Below are positions 35,044 to 43,700 of a DNA stretch of 64,000 nt, one piece after another. Within the stretch, counting starts at the first letter, position 1, and each line of letters begins with the position of its first letter. Under the pieces are notes generated by a model, which searched no databases, had not been told where the DNA came from, and was given only the letters and a program-made list of their open reading frames with translations. This stretch comes from Streptomyces qinzhouensis (GTDB taxonomy: Bacteria > Actinomycetota > Actinomycetes > Streptomycetales > Streptomycetaceae). Made by a program: the position numbers and the translations under genes. Where the stretch lies: assembly GCF_007856155.1 (NCBI RefSeq), contig NZ_CP042266.1, forward strand, positions 248,001-312,000, given 5' to 3'.

Positions 35044-36651
35044 TCACAGCGGCCGGTCGTGGCCTTCCCAGTACGGGTCCCGCAGCCTGCGCTTGTACAG
35101 CTTGCCGTTGGGGTCGCGGGGCAGGGCCGCCGTGAAGTCGATGCTGCGGGGGCGTTTGTACGCGGCCAGCAGCCCGGCGCAGTGCGCGAGCAGCTCCCCG
35201 GCCAGGCCTTCGCCGAAACCCTCGTCGGCGGGCTCGACGACGGCCTTGACCTCCTCGCCCCAGTCCGGGTGCGGGACGCCGAAGACGGCGGCATCGGCCA
35301 CCGCCGGATGGGCGAGCAGCGCGGCCTCGATCTCGGCGGGGTAGATATTGACCCCACCCGAGATGATCATGTCGATCTTGCGGTCGCGCAGGAAGAGGAA
35401 GCCGTCCTCGTCGAGCAGTCCGAGGTCACCGACGGTGAACCAGTCCCCGATGCGGTTCCGCTCGGTCTTCTCGTCGTCCCGGTGGTAGCGGAAGCCGCCC
35501 GTACGCATCGTCATGTAGACGGTCCCGACGGTACCGGGCGGCAGGACGTTCCCGTCGTCGTCGAAGACCGCGATCTCGCTGATGGGCCAGGCCCTGCCGA
35601 CGGTTCCGGGCTTCCTCAGCCAGTCCTCGGCGCCGGCGAACGTACCGCCGCCCTCACTCGCGGCGTAGTACTCCTCCACACAGTGGCCCCACCAGTCGAT
35701 CATCGCTCGTTTGACCTGTTCGGGGCAGGGGGCGGCGCCGTGGACGGCGTGGCGCAGCGAGGAGACGTCGTAACGGGCCTTCACCTCGTCGGGCAGGGCG
35801 AGGAGCCGGTGGAACTGGGTGGGGACCATATGGGTGTGGGTGCAGCGGTGGTCCGCGATCAGGCGCAGCATCTCCTCGGGTGTCCATTTGTCCATCAGGA
35901 CCAGGGGGTGGCCGATGTGCAGGGACGCGGCCGCGAACTGGAGCACGGCGGTGTGGTAGAGCGGTGAGCAGACCAGATGAACGTGTCCGCCGAAGGGCTG
36001 GATGCCGAAGAAGCGGAGGAATCCGCCGAGATGGGCCTCCTCGGGGGGTTTTCCGCTCAGCGGGCGGCGGATACCGCGGGGCCGTCCGGTGGTTCCGGAG
36101 GTGTAGTTCATCACCCAGCCGAGGCGGCGGTCGCCGGGCGGGGTGTCCGGCTGTCCTTCGAGGAGCCGGGGGTACGGGCGGAAGCCGTCGATCGCGCCGA
36201 CGGCATGGCGGGCGGCGGGCGGCAGGCCCGCCAGCTCGGCCGCCTCGGCGACCGGTCCGGCGAACCGTTCGTGGGCGATGAGCACCCGGGCGCCGGAGTC
36301 GGTGAGGATATGCGCGATCTCGGGGGCGACGAGGTGATGGTTGACGGGGACGAGGTACATCCCGGCCTGGGTGGCGGCGAGCTGGGCGGTCAGCAGTTCG
36401 GCCCCGTTGGGGAGGACGGCGGCGAAGGCGTCGCCGTGGGTCAGCCCGGCGGCGCGCAGTCCGTGGACGAGCCGGTTGGCGGCGCCGTGGAGCCGTCCGG
36501 CCGTCCAGGTCTCGCCGTCGGGGGCGACGAGGACGGTACGGCCGGGGTCGGCGGCGGCCTGGGCCCAGAAGCCGTTCGGGGCGGCCGGGTCCGGCGGGGT
36601 CACCGGGGGCCGGGCGGCCGGGTCCGGCGGGCCGGCGGGGGTGCGGGGCAT
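35044..36651 (-). CDS. Acyl-CoA synthetase (ANL superfamily, FadD-like)
   Basis: 535 residues. AMP-binding motif NYTSGTTGRPRGI, YYAASEGGG, and the hinge FLRDRKIDMIISGGVNIYPAEIEAALLAHP, with the C-terminal catalytic region DPNGKLYKRRLRDPYW. A Pro/Ala-rich stretch forms the first 20 residues. Start codon overlaps the stop of the upstream NMO gene by one base (TGATG), so the two are translationally coupled. The pair shares an operator-like palindrome with the FadD19/crotonase divergon, which suggests one regulon for activation of a lipid-like acid. Substrate unknown. Confidence 0.88.
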   Translation of the reverse strand: MPRTPAGPPDPAARPPVTPPDPAAPNGFWAQAAADPGRTVLVAPDGETWTAGRLHGAANRLVHGLRAAGLTHGDAFAAVLPNGAELLTAQLAATQAGMYLVPVNHHLVAPEIAHILTDSGARVLIAHERFAGPVAEAAELAGLPPAARHAVGAIDGFRPYPRLLEGQPDTPPGDRRLGWVMNYTSGTTGRPRGIRRPLSGKPPEEAHLGGFLRFFGIQPFGGHVHLVCSPLYHTAVLQFAAASLHIGHPLVLMDKWTPEEMLRLIADHRCTHTHMVPTQFHRLLALPDEVKARYDVSSLRHAVHGAAPCPEQVKRAMIDWWGHCVEEYYAASEGGGTFAGAEDWLRKPGTVGRAWPISEIAVFDDDGNVLPPGTVGTVYMTMRTGGFRYHRDDEKTERNRIGDWFTVGDLGLLDEDGFLFLRDRKIDMIISGGVNIYPAEIEAALLAHPAVADAAVFGVPHPDWGEEVKAVVEPADEGFGEGLAGELLAHCAGLLAAYKRPRSIDFTAALPRDPNGKLYKRRLRDPYWEGHDRPL

Positions 36652-37772
36652 CAGCGGTCCCTCCCCGCGATGCGGTTGACGCGGTCGACGGCCGTCTCGA
36701 ACTCCCTGGTCAGCTCATCGAGTATCTGCCGTACGGACCGTTCGGTGGTCATCCGGCCGACGATCTGTCCGACGGGCGTGCCCAGCAGCGGGGCGACCTC
36801 GTACTTCTGTATCCGGGACACGGCTTCGGCGACCAGCAGCCCCTGGAGAGGCATGGGCAGCGGTCCGGGTCCGGCCGGATCGTCCCAGGCGTCGGTCCAC
36901 ACGGTGCGCAACTGGCGGGCCGGTTTGCCGGTCAGGGCGCGGGAGCGGACGGTGTCGCCGGAGCCGGCCGCGAGGAGTTTCGCGGTGAGGGCGCGGGAGT
37001 GCAGATCGGCCTCCGTGGTGGTGAGCCAGAGCGATCCGAGCCACACGCCCTGGGCGCCGAGCGCCAGGGCGGCGGCGATCTGCCGTCCGCTGCCGATGCC
37101 ACCGGCGGCCAGGACGGGCAGCGGGTCGACGGCGTCGACGACCTCGGGGGTGAGCACCATGGTGGCGATCTCGCCGGTGTGGCCGCCCGCCTCGTACCCC
37201 TGGGCGACGACGACATCGATCCCGGCGTCGGCGTGGTGGCGGGCGTGGCGGGCGCTGCCGGCGAGCGCGGCGACCCGGATGCCCAGGTCGTGGGCGCGGG
37301 CGACGACATCGGCCGGCGGCGAGCCCAGTGCGTTGGCGAGCAGTCGGATCGGATAGTCGAAGGCGACGTCGAGCTGGCCGCGGGCGACCTGCTCCATCCA
37401 GCCGGTGATCCGCCAGCCCGATGCCTCGCCCTCGGGGAGTCCGGGGACGTCGTGGCGGGCGAGTACTTCGTCAACGAAGTGCCGGTGCCCCTCGGGGATC
37501 AGCGCCTCGACCTCGGCCTCGGTGAGCGTCTTGTTGCCGGGGGCCTCGGCGGCCTTGGCGGGCATCACGACGTCGAGCCCGTAGGGCTTTCCGTCGGTGT
37601 GCTTCGCCATCCAGTCCAGATCGCGCCGAAGGTCGTCGGGGGCGGTGTAGCGGACGGCGCCGAGGACGCCGAATCCGCCGGCCCGGGTGAGGGCGGCGGC
37701 CACCGCGGGGAACGGCGTGAAGCCGAAGATGGCGTGTTCGACGCCGAGGGATGTGCTCAGCTCCGTCTCCAT
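36651..37772 (-). CDS. Nitronate-monooxygenase-family FMN enzyme
   Basis: 373 residues, TIM-barrel flavoprotein of the NMO/2-nitropropane dioxygenase group. FMN phosphate-binding region: VVVAQGYEAGGHTG and LPVLAAGGIGSGRQIAAALALGAQGVWLGS (given here as its parts AAGGIGSG and GAQGVWLGS). The catalytic-type histidine lies in GGHTG. In actinobacterial lipid and steroid catabolism, members such as IpdC act as flavin reductases rather than nitronate oxidases, so the physiological reaction is open. First gene of a two-gene unit with FadD; a 17-23 bp palindrome is 40 bp upstream. Confidence 0.87.
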   Translation of the reverse strand: METELSTSLGVEHAIFGFTPFPAVAAALTRAGGFGVLGAVRYTAPDDLRRDLDWMAKHTDGKPYGLDVVMPAKAAEAPGNKTLTEAEVEALIPEGHRHFVDEVLARHDVPGLPEGEASGWRITGWMEQVARGQLDVAFDYPIRLLANALGSPPADVVARAHDLGIRVAALAGSARHARHHADAGIDVVVAQGYEAGGHTGEIATMVLTPEVVDAVDPLPVLAAGGIGSGRQIAAALALGAQGVWLGSLWLTTTEADLHSRALTAKLLAAGSGDTVRSRALTGKPARQLRTVWTDAWDDPAGPGPLPMPLQGLLVAEAVSRIQKYEVAPLLGTPVGQIVGRMTTERSVRQILDELTREFETAVDRVNRIAGRDR

Positions 37773-37812
37773 GGGACGCAGGATGCCGCAGCGGCACGGA
37801 GACCGGAAGACG

Positions 37813-37835
37813 TTATCTGATGCCGCGTCAGATAA
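37813..37835. promoter_or_regulatory. Palindromic operator TTATCTGA-N7-TCAGATAA upstream of the NMO/FadD pair
   Basis: Perfect 8-bp arms around TGCCGCG. The inner TCTGA-N7-TCAGA (37816-37832) has the same 17-bp geometry and outer bases as the palindrome at 16647-16663. It is 41 bp before the NMO start codon. A TetR-family repressor encoded elsewhere is the most likely ligand. Confidence 0.7.
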
Positions 37836-37965
37836 TTACCGGGCGGGCGGGCCGGGCGGACGGCACCCGGCGGCGACGGGACAGTGACGGGGCAGCGACG
37901 GGACGGCCCGGCCGGTTGACAGCGACAACACGCTGGAAAAACGTTTCATTGCCGGTCGGTAAAGC

Positions 37966-37978
37966 GAAAGATACTTTC
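37966..37978. promoter_or_regulatory. Palindrome GAAAG-ATA-CTTTC before the serine hydrolase gene
   Basis: Perfect 5-bp arms around ATA, in an AT-rich patch about 50 bp before the hydrolase start. GAAA/TTTC inverted repeats are common for RpiR/SIS-type and some GntR-type regulators of amino-sugar genes; the regulator is not in the window. Confidence 0.45.
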
Positions 37979-38027
37979 AACGGCACATGTGTTCGGCTAC
38001 GCGGAGACGCAGGGACGAGGCGCGCGG

Positions 38028-39860
38028 GTGACGAAGGACGCGGCGGCGGACGGCAGCGGGATCAGCCGGCGGAGACTGAGCGGCGGGGTGCTGGCGCTGG
38101 GGGGCGCCCTGGCGCTCGGGCCCGTCCCGTTCGCCCGGGCGGCCCCGGCACCGGCACCGGCCGGTTCGGGCCCGGCCGGTTCGGGCTCCGCCTTTCGCCG
38201 GGCCCGGGCCACGCTGCGGCGCGGCAGCCCCGCCCGGGCCGGGCTGATCGCCGCCCGCCTCGACGCGCTCGTCGCCGAAGCCGAGTCGTATCTCCTCCCC
38301 TCCCCCACCCGCCCCCGCCCCTGGTACGCGGGGGCCGTACTGCTCGCCGGGCGCGGTGACACGGTCGCGCTGCACCGGCCGATCGGGCTGGCCCGGCGGT
38401 ACGCCGCGTACGACGAGAAGACCGACACGGCGGTGGAGCTGCCGCCGCGGGAGCGGATCCCGATGGCCGAGGACACCGTCTTCGACCTGGCCTCGGTCTC
38501 CAAGCTGTTCACGTCGATCCTCGCGGTGCAGCTCGTCGAGCGTGACGCGCTGGAGCTGGACGAGAAGGTGGCCGCGTATCTGCCCGAGTTCGGGGCGGCG
38601 GGCAAGGAGGCCGTCACCGTACGGCAGTTGCTGACCCACACCTCGGGATTCCGGTCATGGATCCCGCTCTACCGGGAGCCCACCCGGGAGGGGAAGCTGC
38701 GGATGCTGTGGGCCGAGCGCCCGGCGACCGCGCCCGGTTCGGCGTACCTCTACTCCGATCTCAATCTGATCTCCCTCCAGCTGATCCTGGAGAAGCTCAC
38801 AGGGCGTCCGCTGGACCTCCTGCTCCACGACGAGATCACCGCTCCCCTCGGGATGCGCCGTACCCGCTTCAACCCGCCGCTCTCCTGGCGTCCGAAGACC
38901 GCGGCGACCGAGGACTCCCGCCCGCCGTGGTCGGGTCTGGACCGGGGCATGGTGTGGGGCGAGGTCCACGACGAGAACGCCTACTCCTTCGGCGGTGTCG
39001 CGGGGCACGCGGGTGTCTTCTCCTGCGCCTGGGACCTGGCCGTGCTGGCCCGGACCCTCCTCAACGGCGGTTCCTACGGCCGGGCCCGGATTCTGCGCCC
39101 CGACTCCGTCGAGCTGATGTTCACCGACTTCAACACCGCGTTCCCCGGGGACGAGCACGGTCTCGGCTTCGAGCTGAACCAGCACTGGTACATGGGCGCC
39201 ATGGCCACGCCCCGGACCGCCGGACATACCGGTTTCACCGGTACGAGCCTCGTCCTGGACCCGACGACGGACTCCTTCCTGATCGTTCTCGGCAACTCCG
39301 TGCACCCGGTGCGCACCTGGCGCTCCGGCAGCGCTCCCCGGGTCGCGGCGGCCGACGGGCTGGCGCGGGCGGTCGCCGTACGCCCGGCCCACGGCCGTAC
39401 CGCGTGGTTCTCCGGTATGGCGTCCGGCACGACCGCCACCCTCGCACTGCCCGCCCTCACGGCGGGCGCCTCACGGCTGCGCTGCTCCCTGTGGTGGGAC
39501 ACCGAACCGTCGGCGGACACGCTCTTCCTGGAGGCCTCCCCGGACGGCGGCACCACCTGGGCGCCCGTTCCGTTCCGCACGGCCCGCCCCGGGGCACCGG
39601 ACCGCGAGCACCCGGCGGGCACGGCGACCGGCTTCTCCGGCCGGCGCTGGCACCGGATGACCGCGGATCTCTCCCCCTGGGACGGCGCCGAGGGTCTGCG
39701 GATCCGCTGGCGGTACACCACCGACCGGCGTTATGTGGGGCGGGGGGTGTACGTGGACGGGATACGGGTCGAGGACGGGCACCGGACGGTCTTCGACGAG
39801 GCGAGAGCGCGGGACGCGGCCCGGATCGAGGCGAACGGCTGGACACCGTCGGAGGACTGA
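38028..39860 (+). CDS. Exported serine hydrolase (beta-lactamase/CubicO class C fold) with C-terminal beta-sandwich
   Basis: 610 residues. A Tat signal is visible near the start: SRRRLSGGVLALGGALALG then an ARAAPAPAP cleavage region. The penicillin-binding-type catalytic set is present: S156-V-S-K159, Y242-S-D244 in place of YxN, and H400-T-G. Residues about 455-610 form a separate beta-rich, MAM/immune-inhibitor-like domain (LRCSLWWDTEPSADTLFLEASPDGG, read as a jelly roll) that may bind carbohydrate or protein. I chose GTG 38028; an alternative GTG at 37989 adds 13 residues. Likely acts on cell-wall peptides or D-amino-acid esters outside the cell. Convergent with an SDR gene. Confidence 0.85.
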   Translation: MTKDAAADGSGISRRRLSGGVLALGGALALGPVPFARAAPAPAPAGSGPAGSGSAFRRARATLRRGSPARAGLIAARLDALVAEAESYLLPSPTRPRPWYAGAVLLAGRGDTVALHRPIGLARRYAAYDEKTDTAVELPPRERIPMAEDTVFDLASVSKLFTSILAVQLVERDALELDEKVAAYLPEFGAAGKEAVTVRQLLTHTSGFRSWIPLYREPTREGKLRMLWAERPATAPGSAYLYSDLNLISLQLILEKLTGRPLDLLLHDEITAPLGMRRTRFNPPLSWRPKTAATEDSRPPWSGLDRGMVWGEVHDENAYSFGGVAGHAGVFSCAWDLAVLARTLLNGGSYGRARILRPDSVELMFTDFNTAFPGDEHGLGFELNQHWYMGAMATPRTAGHTGFTGTSLVLDPTTDSFLIVLGNSVHPVRTWRSGSAPRVAAADGLARAVAVRPAHGRTAWFSGMASGTTATLALPALTAGASRLRCSLWWDTEPSADTLFLEASPDGGTTWAPVPFRTARPGAPDREHPAGTATGFSGRRWHRMTADLSPWDGAEGLRIRWRYTTDRRYVGRGVYVDGIRVEDGHRTVFDEARARDAARIEANGWTPSED

Positions 39861-39876
39861 GTGCCGGCCGGGCGCC

Positions 39877-40653
39877 TCAGGCGAGGGCGTCGAGGGACTC
39901 GGGAAGCGTCTGGCCTCCGTCGACGGTCAGGGTCTGACCGGTGATGAACGCGGCCTCGTCGGAGGCGAGGAACAGCACCGCGTGCGCGATATCGGCGGTC
40001 TCACCGAGCCTGCCGGCCGGAATCGAGGCGGTCATCCGCCGTAGATAGTCCTCGCCCAGTCCGGCCAGTCCCTCGGTGCGTACGTTGCCGGGCAGGACGG
40101 CGTTGACCGTGATCCCGGCCGGTGCCAGCTCCAGTGCCGCGCTCCGCAGGAATCCGAGCTGGCCGGCCTTGCTCGCCCCGTAGTGGGACCAGCCGCTGTA
40201 GCCGGTGACGGGGCCGGTGATGGAGGAGGTCAGCACGATCCGGCCGTGCCCGGCACGTTCCATGGCGGGCAGGAACGCCTTCGTCACCAGGATCGACCCG
40301 CGCAGATTCACGGCCAGGACCTCGTCCACATCGGCGGCCGTCATCTCCCGCAATCGCTTCTCCGGGAAGACCCCGGCATTGGCGCAGACCACATCCACAT
40401 GCCCGTGCCGCCGTTCGGCCTCCGCGGCCAACGCCTCGATGGCGTCCGGATCCCGCAGGTCGAGACCGATTCCGGTGACCCGGCCGCCCGTGGCGGCGGC
40501 GAGTTCCTCGGCGGCTTTCCCGGCGGTCGCCTCGTCCCGGCCGGTGACGGCCACCGCCGCACCCCGGGCGGCGAACAACTCCGCGATACCCCGCCCGATA
40601 CCCCGAGTCGCACCCGTCACCACCACGGACCGTGCCCGCCAGTCAGTACCCAT
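39877..40653 (-). CDS. Short-chain dehydrogenase/reductase, FabG-like
   Basis: 258 residues starting MGTDWRARSVVVTG. Rossmann motif TGATRGIGRG, CANAG, catalytic S in LTSSITG and Y-x-x-x-K in YGASK, and the C-terminal FITGQTLTVDGGQT typical of 3-oxoacyl-ACP reductase annotations. The true alcohol/ketone substrate cannot be told from sequence. The in-frame extension upstream (MMIMVGSV...) lacks a ribosome site. It is about 130 bp downstream of the FAD oxidoreductase stop on the same strand and might share its transcript. Confidence 0.88.
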   Translation of the reverse strand: MGTDWRARSVVVTGATRGIGRGIAELFAARGAAVAVTGRDEATAGKAAEELAAATGGRVTGIGLDLRDPDAIEALAAEAERRHGHVDVVCANAGVFPEKRLREMTAADVDEVLAVNLRGSILVTKAFLPAMERAGHGRIVLTSSITGPVTGYSGWSHYGASKAGQLGFLRSAALELAPAGITVNAVLPGNVRTEGLAGLGEDYLRRMTASIPAGRLGETADIAHAVLFLASDEAAFITGQTLTVDGGQTLPESLDALA

Positions 40654-40779
40654 CTGCCACACCTTCGCTCGCTCGACTGCCCACGCGCCCGCCGCGACGG
40701 ACCCGACCATGATCATCACGGTAGGGGACCCTGGTCCGGCATCGGACGGGAACAGGGCAGGACGACCGGAAAGAGCGGC

Positions 40780-42315
40780 TCAGCGGCCGAGTGCCGCCAT
40801 GGCCGCGTTATGGCCCGGGATCCCGCTGACCCCGCCGCCGCGCACCGCGCCCGCCCCGCACAGCAGGACATTGGCGTGCCCGGTCTCCACGCCCCAGCGG
40901 CCGGTCTCCTCGGTGGCGTACGGGAAGGACAGCTCCCGGTGGAAGATGTGCCCGCCCGGCATCCCGACCTCCCGCTCCACGTCCAGCGGGGTCTTCGCCT
41001 CGATGCACGGCGCGCCGTCGGCATCGGCGGCGAGACAGTCCGCGAGGGGCTCGGCGAGATGGGCGTCCAGCTCGGCGAGGGTGCGGGCGAGGAGTTCGGC
41101 GCGGGTGCGGTCGTTGTCCCCGGCGAACAGGCGCGCGGGCGTGTGCAGGCCGAAGAGGGTGAGTGTGTGGTGTCCGCGGGCGGCGAGTCCCGGCCCGAGG
41201 ATGGAGGGGTCGGTCAGCGAGTGACAGTAGATCTCCGACGGGGGCGCGCCCGGCAGCAGCCCGGCCGACGCCTCCCGGTAGGCGGTCGCGAGCTGTTCGT
41301 ACCCCTCGGAGACATGGAACGTGCCCGCGAAGGCCTCGCGGGGGTCGACCGACGCGTCCTTCAGCGCGGGCAGCCTGCGCAGCAGCATGTTCACCTTGAA
41401 CTGCGCGCCTTCGGGGGCCGGTGCGGGCGGCTCCTCGCCCAGCAGCCGGGCGAGTTCGCCGGGCGCGGCGTTCACCAGGACATGGCGGGCGGCGACCGTA
41501 CCGTCCCCGCCGTCCGCGGCCCAGCCGATCTCGGCGGTGGTGCCGTCGGTGTCGATCCGGGTGACCTCGTGGCCGGTCAGCAGTTCGGCGCCCGCGGACC
41601 GGGCGGCCGTGGCGAGGGCGTCGGTGAGCGCGCCCATACCGCCGACGGGGACGTCCCAGTCGCCGGTGCCGCCGCCGATGACGTGGTAGAGGAAGCAGCG
41701 GTTCTGGACCAGACCGGGGTCGTGGGCGTCCGCGAACGTTCCGATCAGGGCGTCCGTCAGGACCACGCCCCGGACCAGGTCGTGCCGGAACCGCTCCTCG
41801 ACGGCGAATCCGACGGGTTCTTCGAAGAGCGTGCGCCAGGCCGTTTCGTCGTCGATGCGGGCCCGGAGTTCCGCCCGGGTCGGCAGCGGTTCGGTCATGG
41901 TGGGGAACACCCGCCCGGCGACCCGGCCGGTCATCGCGTAGAACGCGCGCCACGCCTCGTACTCGCGGTCGCCGCCGGTCAGCGCGGCGAACGAGTCCCG
42001 GGTCCGGCCGGCCCCGACGAGGAGACCGCCGGTGCCGTGCGGGGTGTAGGAGGAGACGGTCCGCTTCCGTACGGCGAAGTCGATGCCGAGGTCGCGCACG
42101 ATCGTGCCGGGGAGGAGGGACACGAGGTACGAGTAGCGCGAGAGGCGGGCGTCCACCCCGGTGAAGGGCCGGGTGGAGACGGCGGCCCCGCCGGTGACCG
42201 GGGCCCGTTCGAGAAGGAGTACGGAGCGGCCCGCGCGGGCCAGGTAGGCGGCGGCGACCAGGCCGTTGTGGCCGCCACCGACAATCACGGCATCGTACGA
42301 GATCTGTGCGGGCAT
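40780..42315 (-). CDS. FAD-dependent CrtI/CrtO-like oxidoreductase
   Basis: 511 residues. N-terminal dinucleotide fold YDAVIVGGGHNGLVAAAYLA with the second-strand acidic residue in LLLERA, and the C-terminal FAD-contact LLCGAGAVRGGGVSGIPGHNAA. The layout is that of the phytoene desaturase/CrtO/PYROXD2 group, which oxidise polyenes or other hydrophobic substrates. No other carotenoid gene is nearby. Its start lies only 15 bp from a 152-bp inverted-repeat element that now forms its upstream region, and no good ribosome site precedes the ATG, so expression may have been changed by insertion. Confidence 0.82.
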   Translation of the reverse strand: MPAQISYDAVIVGGGHNGLVAAAYLARAGRSVLLLERAPVTGGAAVSTRPFTGVDARLSRYSYLVSLLPGTIVRDLGIDFAVRKRTVSSYTPHGTGGLLVGAGRTRDSFAALTGGDREYEAWRAFYAMTGRVAGRVFPTMTEPLPTRAELRARIDDETAWRTLFEEPVGFAVEERFRHDLVRGVVLTDALIGTFADAHDPGLVQNRCFLYHVIGGGTGDWDVPVGGMGALTDALATAARSAGAELLTGHEVTRIDTDGTTAEIGWAADGGDGTVAARHVLVNAAPGELARLLGEEPPAPAPEGAQFKVNMLLRRLPALKDASVDPREAFAGTFHVSEGYEQLATAYREASAGLLPGAPPSEIYCHSLTDPSILGPGLAARGHHTLTLFGLHTPARLFAGDNDRTRAELLARTLAELDAHLAEPLADCLAADADGAPCIEAKTPLDVEREVGMPGGHIFHRELSFPYATEETGRWGVETGHANVLLCGAGAVRGGGVSGIPGHNAAMAALGR

Positions 42316-42329
42316 GCCCGCACTGGGTC

Positions 42330-42481
42330 GCTTCTTATGGATCTTGCCGGGCTCGCGCGCCCTGGCACGCCCGCTCGCTGCGTTGTCGTCAGTCGCCGAC
42401 GCTCCGCGTGGACTTCTTCCTCCGCCTTGCGATCGAACGCACCAGACCCCGCTCACTGATCCGGCCTGATCCATAAGAAAC
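42330..42481. mobile_element. MITE-like element, 152 bp with 21-bp imperfect terminal inverted repeats
   Basis: Left end (42330-42350) and right end (42461-42481) match as inverted repeats at 18 of 21 positions, including an uninterrupted 12-bp core TTCTTATGGATC / GATCCATAAGAA and GCCGG/CCGGC. No transposase is encoded. The internal sequence (GACGCTCCGCG, CGCTCGCTGCG) resembles the ends of Streptomyces insertion sequences. It fills the whole gap between a LysR stop codon (3 bp away) and the oxidoreductase start (14 bp away). I found no clear target-site duplication. Confidence 0.65.
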
Positions 42482-42484
42482 TCC

Positions 42485-43462
42485 CTAACCGGCCGGGGCC
42501 GGGCGCGGGATCCTCGGACCGGCGGTGCGGGGACGCTCCACCGGGCGCCGCGCGGTTCTGCGTTCGGTGCCGCGGGGAGCGGTGTCGCGCAGGGCGTCGA
42601 GCAGGAACGGCAGGGCCGGATGCCCGCCGGGTGCCGTCCGCAGCGCGGCGTGGACCGGCCGGACCGGCTCCGGGTTGCGGACCCGGCGGACGACGACCCC
42701 GGGATGCCGGGTGCCGAGTCCGAGGAGCGGGGTGAGCGCGATACCGAGACCCGCGGCGACCAGGCTCTGCACGGTGGCCTGGTCCTCGCCGGTCACCACG
42801 ATGTCGGGGCCCGGGGTGACGGCGGCCCGGGCGTGGCGCAGTGCGTCGGGCCCCGGTTCGCCGGAGCTGATCCACGGTTCGCCGGCGAGTTCGTCGAGGT
42901 CCACGACGCGGCGGGCGGCGAGCGGATGCCCGGCGGGCAGGACGGCCCGGTAGGCGTCGTCCATCAGATGCTCCAGCCGCACCCCGTCCGGTACGCCGTC
43001 GGGCGGGCCCGGCAGCCGGGTGACGACGGCGAGGTCGGCCGGCCCCCGGGCGACCTCGGCGAGCGCGGCCTCGTCGTCCGCGGGCCCGAGGTCGACCCGT
43101 ACATCGGGATACCCGGCCCGCAGCAGGGCCACGGCGGGCGCGACGAGCCCGGCGCCGGAGCCGGGTGCGTACCGTACGACGAGCCGCCCGGTCCGTCCGG
43201 CGCGCAGATCGGCGAGCGCGGCCTCCGCCTCGGCGATCTGCCGCCCGATGAGCACGGCGTGCTCCGCGAGCAACCGCCCCGCGGCGGTGGGCCGCACCCC
43301 TCGTCCGACCCGCTCCAGCAGGGCCGTCCCGGTCTGCCGCTCCAGCGCCGCCACCTGCTGGCTGACGGCGGACGGCGTGTACCCCAGCCGGGCGGCCGCC
43401 GCGGTGACCGATCCTCCTGCGACCACAGCGCAGAGGACCCACATACGCCTCACGTCGAGCAC
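42485..43462 (-). CDS. LysR-family transcriptional regulator
   Basis: 325 residues from the GTG reading VLDVRRMWVLCAV. Winged HTH in the first 60 residues (GSVTAAAARLGYTPSAVSQQVAALERQTG), then the substrate-binding domain (GRLVVRYAPGSGAGL ... VAAGLGIALTPLLGL). The last 30 residues are Arg/Pro-rich and unusual, running up to the edge of the MITE-like element, so the original C-terminus may have been altered. Target and effector unknown; the neighbouring FAD oxidoreductase is in the same direction rather than divergent. Confidence 0.87.
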   Translation of the reverse strand: MLDVRRMWVLCAVVAGGSVTAAAARLGYTPSAVSQQVAALERQTGTALLERVGRGVRPTAAGRLLAEHAVLIGRQIAEAEAALADLRAGRTGRLVVRYAPGSGAGLVAPAVALLRAGYPDVRVDLGPADDEAALAEVARGPADLAVVTRLPGPPDGVPDGVRLEHLMDDAYRAVLPAGHPLAARRVVDLDELAGEPWISSGEPGPDALRHARAAVTPGPDIVVTGEDQATVQSLVAAGLGIALTPLLGLGTRHPGVVVRRVRNPEPVRPVHAALRTAPGGHPALPFLLDALRDTAPRGTERRTARRPVERPRTAGPRIPRPAPAG

Positions 43463-43700
43463 ACGGCAGAGCTTAGGCCCCCGGAGCCCCCGGCGCACGA
43501 ATCCGGGTCCGTGGCGGCGGCAGCAGGCCACCGGAGGCCGTACGGCGTTACGGGGGTGGGGAGTTCGCCCCGGGAAACCCCGCCGATCCGGACCCTCCGG
43601 CTCCGTCCCGGGAGCCCCGTCCGTGCGGGGAACTTCCTCAACCCATGGGCCTGGTGGAGTGCCGGCACTCAGAACGGCGCGGCGCTCCCGGGGGTGTGTG

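Noticed and set aside
42316..42474. N-terminal extension of the FAD oxidoreductase through the inverted-repeat element
   Set aside because: The dinucleotide-binding start YDAVIVGGG is preceded naturally by the ATG at 42315; the extension is translated element sequence.
42320..42495. Target-site duplication around the MITE-like element
   Set aside because: No convincing direct repeat of 2-9 bp flanks both ends; the exact borders are therefore uncertain.
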